64,000 bases of DNA, taken from assembly GCA_032164245.1 (NCBI GenBank), contig JAVMKO010000003.1:40364890-40428889 (forward strand), given 5' to 3'. Shown here piece after piece: positions 46,781-58,342 of the stretch (position 1 is the first letter of the stretch; every line of letters begins with the position of its first letter). The stretch is from Sternotherus odoratus. Lineage: Eukaryota; Chordata; Testudines; Kinosternidae. The notes beneath the pieces are model-generated. The model was not told where the DNA came from. It worked only from the letters and a program-made list of their open reading frames with translations, and ran no database searches. A program made the translations under genes and the position numbers.

Positions 46781-46953
46781 GACTCCGGGAACTGTGGGAT
46801 AGGTACCCATAGTGCAATGCTCGCTATGTCGACGCTTGCAAAAGTTGTATGGACAGACACTGTCGACTTGCTGTGCTTTGTGGGGATGCACAAAATCGAC
46901 TCTATACAGTCTGCTTTAGAAAATCAACTTAAAGGAAATTGAACATACCCTAA

Positions 46954-47820
46954 AAGTCATTTGTTTTCACTTCTAAACAATTCAACTCTCAGGGGGTATC
47001 ATAACATCTACATTTCTGGACATTTTGCCTATCTTTAAACAGCAGGGACCCCATGTTCAGGGAGTGTTTGGGCATGGGTTGGTCCCAATTGGGCCCCATT
47101 TTACACCCCACCCCACCCCCAGTAAAGGAGTCCTTGCTTTGTCTGCTTCTGCAGCTGCTTCCCACCAGCTGGCGTTTATGATAGAGATTCATATGCTGTA
47201 TGTTACAAAACCTAGGCACAATGGATCTTTGTAATTCTCACTACAACTAAGACCCCAGTAAAGCCTGCAGTTTGCCAACAGATATAAAGAAATCCTGTTT
47301 ATAATATTGAATGGTTTTCTACAGGTAATCATACTGCATGGAAATGACAAGTGGAGGTTAAGGATCTACAGTGGGCAACAGATAAAATAAAGTCAAGTTA
47401 AGTTATGGGTATGCTGATATATTCCTTTCCTTTTATACCTGGCATGCCCAGCACCTACCTCACAACTGATACCATTTAAAAAAGAATAGCAAACTAACTT
47501 TAACTTAGTCCTCTTCTTTGTGCGATTTCAGGTCATAACCCTAAATTAGTGTAGTAGTTTGTGTTTAATTTGCTTGAAACTTATTTTAGCATAAAATGGG
47601 TTTCAAGCAACAGGAGCCAACAAAAGTGAGTTGCTGACCAGAAGTGGCTTTGTAATAAGATGGATCAGAATTGTATTGGACAGATTTAGAAATAACTTGG
47701 GCCAATCAAGAGAAGAGTGTGCCTGATAAAGATTGTCCTTTGTGCAAGTTTAATCGTATAACAACATATTTAATATTTGCTTTCTCCCCACATCCTGCTG
47801 TTATGCTTATAAGTTTTTAT
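46954..47820. other. No gene seen
   Basis: Ordinary AT-rich sequence. Confidence 0.5.
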
Positions 47821-47824
47821 TAAC

Positions 47825-48244
47825 TGTGACAGATCACCTTCTCACCCCTCTTCAGGAACCCTTCTTTTGCTCCAAACAGTGCTCTTTATTTCACAGTGCA
47901 AGGCCCCACCACCAATATACACAGCTTTATATGGTTCAGCTCTTCAGCTTACAGCTCTACTCACAGCTCTATAGCTCACAGCTCTACACAGCTCTATATA
48001 ATTCAGCTCTACACACATCTCTACAGCTCTTTCTCTCACTCCACACTACCATACTACCACCACCACACTGGGCTTCCTTCCTGGCAGGCTTTTATACCCC
48101 CTGAGGAGGCTGCCAGATGCAGCTCATCAAGCCTGATTGCCCTGCAGCCCAGGTGGCCGATTAGGCTTTCTGCAAGGGAGGTTTGCAGAGGGCTTTTCTC
48201 CCTCTTAAAGGGGCGGCAGGCTGGGTCAGGCCCACCCTGCCACA
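47825..48244 (-). mobile_element. Solo LTR of an endogenous retrovirus, 420 bp
   Basis: On the minus strand it starts TGTGGCAGGGTGGG and ends GATCTGTCACA. A 4-bp duplication TAAC (47821-47824 and 48245-48248) flanks it. A TATA box (GGGGTATAAAAGCC, TATAAA at 48096-48091) and an AATAAA poly(A) signal (47890-47885) are in the expected order and spacing for U3-R-U5. The R region contains repeated CAGCTCT words on the plus strand (47930-48025). No internal genes are present. Confidence 0.85.
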
Positions 48245-48248
48245 TAAC

Positions 48249-48732
48249 ATATTGCTCCCATACTAATATCATTGACATGTTACTATGATATGAGATTCAC
48301 ATAACAATGGTGCTCCCATTTAATTAAATTTGTACTAGCTGTATCATTATACTGTTAATGTAGCTACATGGTGTGAGACTTGCACATGTGGAACCTGTAT
48401 ACTTCAGTTGAAATTATAATGACTATTACGATGCTCAAAGTATGCCATTATAGCAAAAGATTCACACAGCAAGAGCACTTACAGACACATGACCATTGGC
48501 ATCTGAATGACTTCAGAACTGTTATGGTGTCTGTCAAAATGCATTAGAGCACCATTATGGTATCAGAAATGGAATTATAATAAATTAAGAAAATAAACAC
48601 TGACGACTCAGAGGTCTGTTGTTTTCAGAAATGTGATGAAACCTTTGTTTGAGACTATACATTTCAATTTCAGTCTAAACATGAACATCACTGATTTTTT
48701 TAAAAAAAGAATTGAATTAGAGAGAATTTCAA
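48249..48732. other. No gene seen
   Basis: AT-rich sequence. Confidence 0.5.
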
Positions 48733-48905
48733 AGTACTTCCTAAGAATGGCTAGGCAGTATTATATGCCTTTTAGAGGTGGAGAAACTCAAGTACTGAAA
48801 AGTTAAAGCCTTTGACCAAGTTCACATGAGTGAGCTAGTGACAGAGTCTGAATGGACTCCAGGTCAGCTGACTGTAGTTCCATGATCTAACCACTAGCTC
48901 ACACT
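48733..48905 (+). mobile_element. MIR SINE fragment
   Basis: MIR-type order: GAGGTGGAGAAACTCAAGTA, CCAAGTTCACATGAGTGAGC, GACTCCAGGTCAGCTGACTG and CATGATCTAACCACTAGCTC. Confidence 0.75.
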
Positions 48906-51900
48906 GCAGCCATTGTGGATTTCCTATTTGGTACAGTGTGACCTAGTCATTACTTTCCTCATCACAATTTTGTGCCATGCTACTTCTCGCAGAAGACAAC
49001 ACATTTCTCTTTGTAACAGTGTTCTTTTGTTGATCCAGCCTCTTGGAAGGTCTTAGAACACTTCATAAAGCTGCTAATATCCTGTTGACTCCTTATGGCA
49101 AAAGCAGTTCTGAATATAAAAGAGTTGGGAGTGGCTCCCTAGGAAGAGAAAACCAAAGAGCTATAAGAACAACTCTAGGGCCATCCAAGATCAGAGAAAA
49201 TAATTATACTAAAAAATATTGGTTCTGAGTTTCAAAAAAAAGTCAAACACCAGGAAGACGGCTAATTTCAGAGATTAACTCAAGTCTGTATGTTGCGTTG
49301 AGGATGAAGTAAGGATTTACCCATTCACAGTCTCTTTCAGGCCACAAAAACATTCTCATTCTCAGGAATTCTAAGGAGGAGGGAAAAATGGAAAAAGAGT
49401 AAAACACTGGTAATGTTCTTTTCCATTGGCCCCCGGATCCAAATACTCTTGAATTTTGGGGTGAAAGAAACTGGATGAAGATCTCAATTTTGTGGTTTGA
49501 GCCATTGTCTATTATTTTCCCTTTAGTTTGCTAGTGAAAAGGAGAAAGGTGAAAAGACTGAAAAGTGGGACTTGCCTTCACAGTTCAATATTACTGTTCA
49601 ATAGTATGATTGGTTATATCAGGCAGTCAGCAGACACTGACAGTATGTTGTTTTTCTTTTGATGCATGATACCCCAATGACATTGAACAGCAACAAAAAG
49701 GTGGCAGCTTGTCTCTTTTTCTCAGGTTTGGTTGATGAATTGGAAGAACATCCAGAGCTTGTGAGGCTCAGACCCATAGGAGTGTCTGTTGCCAACTTTC
49801 TCTTTTGTGGTTTTTCTTTATTCATTATGTTTGACATTTCTGAGACTAAGTTCTGTTACAGACTAGCAGCCCATGTCAATGGGCTAGGGAAATTAGACTT
49901 TGCTGAAAAGTAGTACATAGAAAAACAAAGTAAAAATTTAGAACATTTGAAATAACTAAAAGATGTAACCACAACATGCTGAGATAGCTTGTATTTTTAG
50001 GATGCAATAAAATATAATATATGTTAAATGCAACCAAAGTGAATTTTCTAAAACCAGTAACATTATTTTATGTAATTGTTTCACTTTCATTTATGGTATT
50101 TCTACAGATATCCTTTTTTAATTTGTAAGGATAGCTGGTATTTTAAACACTGGAGTCAGCTGTAAAGGATATATATACAAAATAAAAATGGAATGATTTA
50201 TCCAAACTTTGCTCCCTTCAGCCTTCCCCACATGATGAAGATGTTCTGCAATCATTTCTATGCTAATGAAGGTTGAGCATGGTACATATAGCACTATATT
50301 TAGGTTCAAATTCCACCATAACCACCCCAGTCTTCTCCAATCCATGGCTAAACATAGCCATCATAAAAGCAAATCATTGTAAAGTGTATACTGCACATAC
50401 ATTACTTTATTAATTATGCTACACAACACAAAACACATAGGTTTAATTAAAAAATGTCAAAGGGGCCATTGCATGATGAAATCCCAAGATGTAAGTCTAC
50501 TGTTGAGTTCTCTCTCTGGAGTAAATAAGTTTGGCCTTTAAATGTCAGGGGGAGAAGGTGATAAGATGAAAGAATTTGACGGGTTTTAACTATATATATT
50601 ATTTGAAAGATACATATTTTTAAAAATACTTTAGCTGATTTAATTTAAAAAATAATGTCCAGACTGGCAAATTTTATTGTAAATTTCAGATACCACTTTA
50701 ACTCAAGTCTAAAAAGTGGTGCTTACATTTAGCAGTAGAAGTTAAAAGTTACAGGAAGCTCTATTTTACTTTTTTCCAAGTGTAATTTCCATGCATCTAT
50801 GCTACAATATATGTATAATTTACAAGTACAAGACAGTACAAGTCTGAATGGAAGCTCATGATAATAAGACTTTTTTATTCACTCAAGACAAATGTTCTCT
50901 GAGAAAATTATAAAAATAGAGTAGCACAATGCCCACATTTCTCTTATAATCAGGAGAGTTCATATCCCATCCCATAATTAAAATACTATACGTAAACTAT
51001 TTCTCCTATGAGGAGCATTAGAAAGACACCAGCAGCACTACCTGTGACCAAAGCGACGCTTAATTTTATTGGAATATGCACAAATAGGACATAGAAAGGA
51101 AATCACTGAATCTCAAAGGTAAAGGACTACCAAGTTAATTTGCTTGCATTGTTCTTTTCTTGCTATTATATGGCACCTTGAGTTCTTGTGTCTCATATAG
51201 GACTGTATGTGTGAGCATTTACTTTAAAGGATAATGTAATCCATTTCAAACTTTATACAAATGTTCCAAAACTCCAAACTAACAATTACAGTCACAAATA
51301 ACTATGGTCCTATGGGACATTTAAATTTAGACCAATGTATGAATACAGTGTTTTATCTCTAGTACCCTAGCAAATTTACAAATTATTTAATATTTTCTAA
51401 GGGGATGAGGAAAATAATGGACACAATCTGTCTGTTTAAATTGAATTAACATATTTAAATATTAACAACATTATTATAAATTAATGCTATCAGTTGCAAA
51501 GGAAGTTGCATTATCTAAATAAGAATTTGTCCAATGCATGTTACAAAATATATTATAGTGTTAAACCTAATTTGTCTCTTGTGTTGTGAATATAATTCAT
51601 TCATTTAAATTACAAAACAGAATCATTTTTATTTTAGGCAAGCTATTTTGTAAAGTGATACCAAGCCTAGAACTATGCATCTTCCTGTAATGTATTGTTA
51701 CCATAATGATCCTTAGTAGCATGTGTACTAAAGTAATAGGCACATTTAAATGTAACTTACTGCCTCTGGTAGTGCAAATCAGTGAAGCCTGGGATTTTCA
51801 GATCTTCAAATCAGTGAAGCCTGCAGCTTTTCAGGACAATGCTTTACAAAGTTTCTTTTCCACATTTCGAAGCCATATGAGACATTACTTAGAGGTGACT

Positions 51901-52621
51901 TACACACACACACACACACACACACACACCTTGCTGTCTTTTGCGAGAAGAAACTGAACTCTCTTTCTGAACTTAAACCAACCTTCTTAATAGCAAAAAG
52001 CAAATGGCACATGCTGTTGCCTCCCAACAAGGGATTCAGAAGCCTGTTCAGAATTTCCAGATCTGGTCATCTCAGGAAATTATCATTGAAGAGGTGACTA
52101 ACTACAGGAAACACTTGGATTTGATTAGATTTCTGATACAAAGCTCAAACAAATGATATAACACAATTTAAGAAATCAATGGGTTTTATTTATCAGATAA
52201 CTTTTGATATCTCATTAGGGAAAAAAATGGCCTATGAATAGTCCAATAGCTACTATATTGTGACCAGATGATCATTTTTAACAAAATAATGTCCTGCATA
52301 TTTTTCCACTTTTGCCAAAAGCATAGACAACAACATTTTTAAAATATGATTTTGTTTATAACCTGGGGCTTCAACACCTACACTGGTCTTGGACGAGAAA
52401 AAATAAACTCAAAAAAATCGCTACAAGCATACTACAACTTCAAACTTCTAAATTTGGTGGGAAAGAAGGGGAGTAAAAGATGGAGAACTACAGGATATTA
52501 TACTGATTCTTTTATTATACATCTAAGATGTTTTACAGAGCAGACAGTGAGTTTGTAGCTTTAAAACATGATGACTCCATTGATTATGAAATACTAATGC
52601 TCTTAACAGAAACAAATACAG
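48906..52621. other. No gene seen; AC microsatellite at 51903-51928
   Basis: About 3.7 kb of AT-rich sequence. Short frames at 49619-49913 and 51706-52030 show no motif. Confidence 0.5.
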
Positions 52622-52734
52622 TACAGTAAACCCTCGATTTAACGGACCCCGATTTAACGGACTTCGGATGCAACGGACAAAATTTCCGATGCATCCGAAA
52701 TCCGATATTGGGGGAAATCCGTTATATGTTGACA

Positions 52735-54540
52735 GCTCCCGCCCGGCTCCCCGCAGCAGGGACCCCAGCGGGAGCTGTCAAACCCCCCGCCCCCCCGCCC
52801 GGCTCCCCGCAACGGGGAGCCGGGCGGGTGGGCTGACAGCTCCCGCCCGGCTCCCCTCTGCGGGGAGCCGGGCGGGAGCTGTCAACCCCCCCCGCCCGGC
52901 TCCCCGCAGCGGGAAGCGGGGGGGTTTGAGAGCTCCCGCCGGGCTTCCCGCTGGGGGGAGCCGGGCGGGAGCTGTCAACCCCCCCGCCCGGCTCCCCGCA
53001 ACGGGGAGCCGGGCGGGGGGGTTTGAGAGCTCCCGCCCGGCTCCCCGCTGGGGGGAGCAGAGCGGGAGCTGTCAACCCCCCCGCCCGGCTCCCCGCAACG
53101 GGGAGCCGGGCGGGGGGGGGGGCGTTTGAGAGCCTCCGCTCGGCTCCCCGCAGCGGGAAGCCGGGTGGGGGGTTTGAGAGCTCCCGCTCGGCTCCCCCCA
53201 GCGGGAAGCCGGGCGGGAGCTATCAACCCCCCCGCCCGGCTTCCCGCAATGGGGAGCAGGGGGGGGCATTTGAGATCCCCCGCTCGGCTCCCAAAAGCGG
53301 GGAGCCGGGCGGGGGGGGGGGGGCGTTTGAGAGCTCCCGCCCGGCTCCCCGCAGCGGGGAGACGGACGGACGGGGGGGTTTTGAGCCGGGCAGGAGCTGT
53401 CAACCCGGCTGCCCGGCTCCCCGCAGAGGGGAGCCGGGCGGCCGGGTTGACAGCTCCTACCCGGCTCCCGCAGCGGAGGGCCGGGCGGAAGCTGTCAACC
53501 CCCCCCCCCTCCCCGCAGCAGGGAGCCGGGCGGGGGGGTTGACAGTGCCCGCCGGGTTCCCCACTGCCGGGAGCCGGGCGGGGGAGTTTGACAGTTCCCG
53601 CCCGGCTCCCCGCAGAGGGGAGCCGGGCGGCCGGTTTGACAGCTCCTGCCCGGCCCCGCAGCGGAGGGCCTGGCGGGAACTGTCAACCCCCCCCTCCCCG
53701 CAGCGGGGAGCCGGGCGGGCGGGCTGAAAGTTCCCGCCGGGCTCCCCGCTGCCGGGAGCCGGGCGGGCGGGCTGACAGCTCCCGCCGGGCTCCCCGCTGC
53801 GGGGAGCCGGGCGGGGGGGTTGACAGCTCCCGCCTGGCTCCCCGCAGCGGGAGCTGGGCGGGCGGGCTGACAGTTCCCGCCCGGCTCCCCGCAGAGGGGA
53901 GCCGGGCGGCCGGTTTGACAGCTCCTGCCCGGCCCCGCAGCGGAGGGCCTGGCGGGAACTGTCAACCCCCCCCTCCCCGCAGCGGGGAGCCGGGCGGGCG
54001 GGCTGAAAGTTCCCGCCGGGCTCCCCGCTGCCGGGAGCCGGGCGGGCGGGCTGACAGCTCCCGCCGGGCTCCCCGCTGCGGGGAGCCGGGCGGGGGGGTT
54101 GACAGCTCCCGCCTGGCTCCCCGCAGCGGGAGCTGGGCGGGCGGGCGGGCTGACAGTTCCCGCCCGGCTCCCCACAGAGGGGAGCCGGGCGGCCGGTTTG
54201 ACAGCTCCTGCCCGGCCCCGCAGCGGAGGGCCTGGCGGGAACTGTCAACCCCCCCTCCCCGCAGCGGGGAGCCGGGCGGGCGGGCTGAAAGTTCCCGCCG
54301 GGCTCCCCGCTGCCGGGAGCCGGGCGGGCTGTCTGACAGCTCCCGCCGGGCTCCCCGCTGCGGGGAGCCGGGCGGGGGGGTTGACAGCTCCCGCCTGGCT
54401 CCCCGCAGCGGGAGCTGGGCGGGCGGGCTGACAGTTCCCGTCTGGCTCCCCGCAGCGGGGAGCCAGGCGGGAGCTCTCAGCCCACCCGCCCGGCTCCCCG
54501 TTGCGGGGAGCCAGGCAGGTGGGGGCGGTGTTTGACAGCT
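52735..54540. repeat. GC-rich self-complementary minisatellite
   Basis: Units contain GGCTCCCCGCAGCGGGGAGC flanked by CCCGCC and GGGCGGG and spaced by GAGCTGTCAAC-type linkers. Each unit is itself an inverted repeat, so the array can form a series of hairpins. A longer block repeats at about 53590-53870, 53875-54135 and 54155-54430 as a higher-order unit. The open frames of up to 315 codons on both strands (PARLPAAGSRAG-type repeats) are artefacts of the array. Confidence 0.95.
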
Positions 54541-54550
54541 CCTAAAACCT

Positions 54551-54691
54551 CTATATAACGGACTAATTCGGGTGAGGGGGTGTCCATTAAAGCCAAAAGT
54601 CCTATTATTTAATGATTTTTAAAAATTATTAAATAACGGACTTTTGGCTTTAACGGACACCCCCTCGCCCCAATTAGTCCGTTAAATCGAG
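54551..54691. repeat. Fold-back of about 70-bp arms at the right end of the Tigger-like element
   Basis: TAACGGACTAATTCGGGTGA and the following text to 54612 is repeated inverted to 54691, meeting at an AT-rich centre near 54616. The right terminal region of the element is thus present twice, head to head. Confidence 0.9.
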
Positions 54692-54741
54692 GTTTCACTG
54701 TATCACAAATATATAAGGCGCCATTTCTAATTCCCCTAGAG

Positions 54742-54927
54742 CTGTGGTCCCCAAATGTGGGAGGTAAGGGGTGTGAAGGAATGTTTGTGGGGCATGAAGC
54801 AGGGCCTACAGCAGCCCCCATTGGGGGAGAGGAGGGAATATCACCCTGCCCTGCTCTGGATGGGGAGCACAGACAGATTCCATTACTGGAAAATGGGGAT
54901 GTGACAGGAAAAGTTTGAGCACCACTG
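54742..54927. mobile_element. Short non-autonomous hAT element, 186 bp
   Basis: Ends CTGTGGTCCCCAAA and, inverted, CAGTGGTGCTCAAAC resemble each other and the ends of the element at 19177. An 8-bp flanking match (CCCTAGAG/CCCAAAAG, 6 of 8) is compatible with hAT. Confidence 0.6.
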
Positions 54928-55035
54928 CCCAAAAGAGAGTTTCTGCTAAATTACCTCACTTATGTAGTTTTATATAACATACTCAGCAGTCAAAGTACTC
55001 CATTAGAGCTACCAGGTCTGGGAATACATTCTGAA

Positions 55036-55623
55036 TTGCTTGTAGTCTGTATACATAGACTGAAATATTTCTTCCTATTCACAGGATGGCTCAATCCTAC
55101 TTCCTATGGTAGTAGTTTTATCACTAATTTTAATGGTCCTGTTCCCATAATGTGCCAAACCACATGTTCACACACACACACACACACACGGCGAATCCTG
55201 TTCCTACTTCTGCTGATGCAAACAGTGGATGCAGCCTACCGCACATCTCTAAACTTTATGTGGGCCATACAGATTTACCCAGCAGAGGAATCCACTCACT
55301 ACATATCTGTTTATGGAGTACATAACCCCTTTCCCTTCTGCGTTCCATTGCAGAGACCCATGGAGCTAACTTCCAAGAGACCCAGCAGATCAGTGGATTT
55401 CTTCCTGTTTCGGTTTTCCACTGCTTTGCACATCAGTGGAGAATTATTGAGCATCTCTGCTGCTTTTGGCACTACTGTTTGCAAGCACCTTGCTGAGTCC
55501 ACTATGAGTCCTAATGTTGTAGGTGCACTTACCTTGAGAGATAGCAGAAGTATGATAAATGAAAGACCTGATGAAAAGCCACAAAAGCGATTGTCCTCAA
55601 AGAATTACATGTGTACACAGTAG
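55036..55623 (+). other. Unrecognised 195-codon open frame
   Basis: The longest non-repetitive frame outside transposons. It crosses a CA microsatellite near 55170 (read as SHTHTHT), which argues against a conserved protein, and it lacks a domain I recognise. The C-terminal half (ERPDEKPQKRLSSKNYMC) is basic. It ends about 90 bases before the Harbinger H3 copy. It is probably a chance frame or part of an unrecognised repeat. Confidence 0.15.
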
Positions 55624-56079
55624 CACACATGGAACTTTCTGTGAACAGTTTGGGGAACCTGTTTATGTATAATTTACACATTTTCTTTGATATTATAACC
55701 TATATATAACTCTAAGGGCATGGTTACACTTACAGGATTATAGCGCTTTTGGTTATAGCTGTACCCATATACAGCAACAGGTATTGCGCTAGAGCGTGTC
55801 CACACTTAGACCCGCCAGTGCTAGAGCATGGCCACATTTGCGGCACTTCAGGCGGCATTAGGAACAGCGCATTAGGGCAGGTATCCCACAGAGCACCTCT
55901 TCCCGATCTGGCGCAATGCCTTGTGGGAATGGGGGGGGCAGTCACTTGCGGGCATTCTGCATCCTGTTCCAACTCCCCGTGATGCTGTGTGTCATATCCC
56001 AGCATTTCCGTCCACCTCAGGCACCATCTTTCAACGGTTTCAGCAAGGCGCACTCCGCCGTCCATTTTCGTGTGCCATA

Positions 56080-57297
56080 ATGGATCGCGAACTGCTGAGT
56101 GTCTCCAGCACAACTCTCTGCACAGTGGAGTTCATTCTTGACATGGAATGTGACAGTGATGGGTCTGAAGACGAGCTCAAGCCGAGGAACGCATTGGACA
56201 CTAAACTGATCGTCGCTTTAATGGACATGCTCACGACTCTGGAACGCCGTTCAGGGCATGGGAAACGAGCACTGAATGGTGGGATCGCATTGTCATGCAA
56301 GTGTGGGATGATGAGCAGTGGCTGCAAAACTTTTGCATGAGAAAAGCCACTTTCATGGGACTGTGTGCTGAACTCGCCCCCACCCTGTGGCACAAGGACA
56401 CCAGATTGAGAGTTGCCCTCCCTGTAGAGAAGCAGGTGGCTATAGCAATCTGGAAGCTGGCCACCCCAGAGAGCTACCAATGGGTGGCCAATCACTTTGG
56501 GGGTGGGAAAGTCGACTCTTGGAGTCGTGTTGATGCAAGTGTGCAGGGCCATTAATCACCTCCTGCTATGAAAAATCATGACTCTTGGTGACGTGCGTGA
56601 CATCGTGGCTGGCTTTGAACAAATGGGTTTCCCTAACTGTGGAGGGGTGATCAATGGGACCCATAAACCTATTCTGGCGCCTGACCACCTAGCAGATGAG
56701 TACATTAACCGAAAGGGGTACTTCTCCATGGTTCTTCAGACGCTTGCGGATCACCGTGGGCGTTTTACTGACATTAATGCAGGCTGGTCGGGAAAGGTGC
56801 ATGACGCACACATCTTCTGCAACACTGGCCTGTTCAGGAAGCTGCAAGGTGGCACTTTTTTTCCAGACCAGGGGATCCCCGTGGGGGAAGTTGAAATGCC
56901 CATTGTGATTCTTGGCGACCCTTTAATGCCCTGGCTCATGAAACCCTACACAGGGAGCCTAGACAGCAGCCAGGAAAGATTCAACTACAGGCTGAGCTGC
57001 TGTTGAATGACTGTGGAGTGTGCTTTTGGGAGTCTCAAAGCGCACTGGTGCTGTCTTTATGGGAAGCTAGACTTGGCAGAGGGAAGTATCCCAGCGGTTA
57101 TTTCCACGTGCTGTGCCCTACATAATCTTTGTGAGTGGAAGGGCGAAGGCTTCACTCTGGCATAGTCCTCGGAGGTTCAACACCTGGAGGCCATGTATGC
57201 ACAGCCAGAGAGCAGGGCTCTTAGAGGGGCCCAGCGCGAGGCTGCAAGGATCAGGGATGCCTTGAAGGAGCATTTTGATGCTGAAAGCGAGTTCTAA
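56080..57297 (+). pseudogene. Harbinger transposase of H3, disabled
   Basis: From the ATG at 56080 (MDRELLSVSSTTLC...) the frame shifts near 56275 into WDRIVMQVWDDEQWLQNFCM and LPVEKQVAIAIWKLATPESY. It shifts back near 56510, before a TGA near 56572. Then come FPNCGGVINGTHKP, HRGRFTDINAGWSGKVHDAH and PLMPWLMKPYTGSLD. Further in-frame stops are at 57004-57006 and 57163-57165; the last codons end at TAA 57295-57297. The first catalytic aspartate (GGAID in H1) is an asparagine here (GGVIN), so the enzyme would be dead even without the frameshifts. The second (HDAH) is present and the glutamate region reads VECAFGSLK. Confidence 0.88.
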
Positions 57298-57384
57298 TGG
57301 GAATTGCAGAGGGAGGGAGGGTGCATTCTTCTAATAGTATAAGGCATTTGCTTTTCTGTAGCCATTAGTAATCTATGTGCACTG

Positions 57385-57404
57385 AATAAAGAAACCCATT
57401 TATT
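57385..57404. promoter_or_regulatory. Opposed poly(A) signals of the H3 genes
   Basis: AATAAA plus strand at 57385-57390 (transposase) and AATAAA minus strand at 57404-57399 (Myb gene) are nine bases apart. Confidence 0.65.
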
Positions 57405-57417
57405 AAAAACAATTCAT

Positions 57418-58064
57418 TTATTGAACAGCTTTTTCAGATTTTGAAATAAAAGTTGAAATAAAATAAAATGTGTGAGGGAGGAGGAAGAGTGCAATTGGGA
57501 TGGGAAGGGGTAAGTCAGAGATTGGTGCATGTCCTGGTCTCATACCCTCCAATGCCCTCCAAGTTGCTGTGTTCCCCGAACCCCATTTGCGGAGGGCGAT
57601 AATGCATGTTATTAGGGGTTGAGTGCAGTGGATAAGGGTCCTGGGTCTGTGGGTTGGTTGGTGAAGACAGGGTGGTTGGAGGCAGCTGTGGGTGGTAATA
57701 ACCAGGCAGCTGTTGATAGTGGCCCGAAGGGACAGAGGGCCAGAAGGGGAAGGGTTAGGGTGCAACTGAGAATGGGGGCATCGAGCACGGTGCTGCTCCT
57801 CCTCCTGAATGGTGGCGATCCGCTGCAGAGTCTCTACTTGCAGCTGTAATAATTTAAACAGCTTTTCAGAGATCTGCTCATGAGCCTTCTCCCTCCGCTT
57901 GCTCACATTCTCCCGCCACTGCTGTACAACGCGATTCTCCATTACAGCCTGTTGCATAACTTGTTGTACAAGATCTTCCTTGCTCTTTCGTGGTCTTTTT
58001 CTAAGCCGCCTCAGCTTTTCTGCTGGTGATAAGACTGACGGTGATGGCATGTTCAAGGTCGACC
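57418..58064 (-). pseudogene. H3 Myb-like protein, exon 2 (coiled-coil tail)
   Basis: An acceptor TTTCCCTAG ends at 58065 and the phase fits the donor of exon 1 (G|GG). The frame reads STLNMPSPSVLSPAEKLRRL, a basic patch RKRPRKSKEDL, and a long helical segment (MENRVVQQWRENVSKRREKA and SEKLFKLLQLQVETLQRIAT), a likely coiled coil. After about residue 95 the composition changes and may be out of frame. The open frame runs to 57418, past the minus-strand end expected from H1, so the true stop is unsure. Confidence 0.75.
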
Positions 58065-58342
58065 CTAGGGAAAGTCAGTGAAAAGTTTAAACAGAGGATT
58101 CCCTTGTCCTCAACAGACAGTTCTATGATTCCCCCACATTCCCCATTTCTCTGTCCCATTTGCCTGTCCCACACAGAGCTAGAGCACACAGAGAACAATG
58201 GAGCCCCTGCCATGGTGAGTTGTCTCAGGATGCAGGGGGAATGATTATTTCTCTGCCTTGCTGTCCTAGGGGTTGGGGGGGGGGGGAGTGCAGGGCATTT
58301 GCGGGAACCATACTCCGAGCACTGTCCCAACATTCTCTGTAG

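Larger units (their letters stand above)
45913..46950. mobile_element. Internally deleted PIF/Harbinger element (H2), 1038 bp
   Basis: The ends are imperfect inverted repeats flanked by the Harbinger-typical 3-bp duplication TAA (45910-45912 and 46951-46953). Internal stretches match H1: 46120-46235 resembles 31437-31550 (upstream of the Myb gene), 46258-46400 resembles the H1 Myb intron, and 46770-46900 resembles 35515-35635. The transposase and Myb domains are gone. It is a deletion derivative of a relative of H1, and its middle has been filled by tandem duplication. Confidence 0.88.
52624..54700. mobile_element. Non-autonomous pogo/Tigger-like element, 2077 bp
   Basis: Terminal inverted repeats CAGTAAACCCTCGATTTAAC and CAGTGAAACCTCGATTTAAC (right end read on the minus strand) are flanked by TA (52622-52623 and 54701-54702), the target duplication of Tc1/mariner/pogo transposons. 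No transposase is present. The middle is a GC-rich minisatellite. Confidence 0.9.

Noticed and set aside
46382..46942. Glycine-rich and proline-rich frames on both strands
   Set aside because: Tandem C-rich duplications within the deleted Harbinger copy.
52668..54535. Several 100-315-residue frames on both strands (PARLPAAGSRAG repeats)
   Set aside because: They are frames through a GC-rich palindromic minisatellite in a Tigger-like element.
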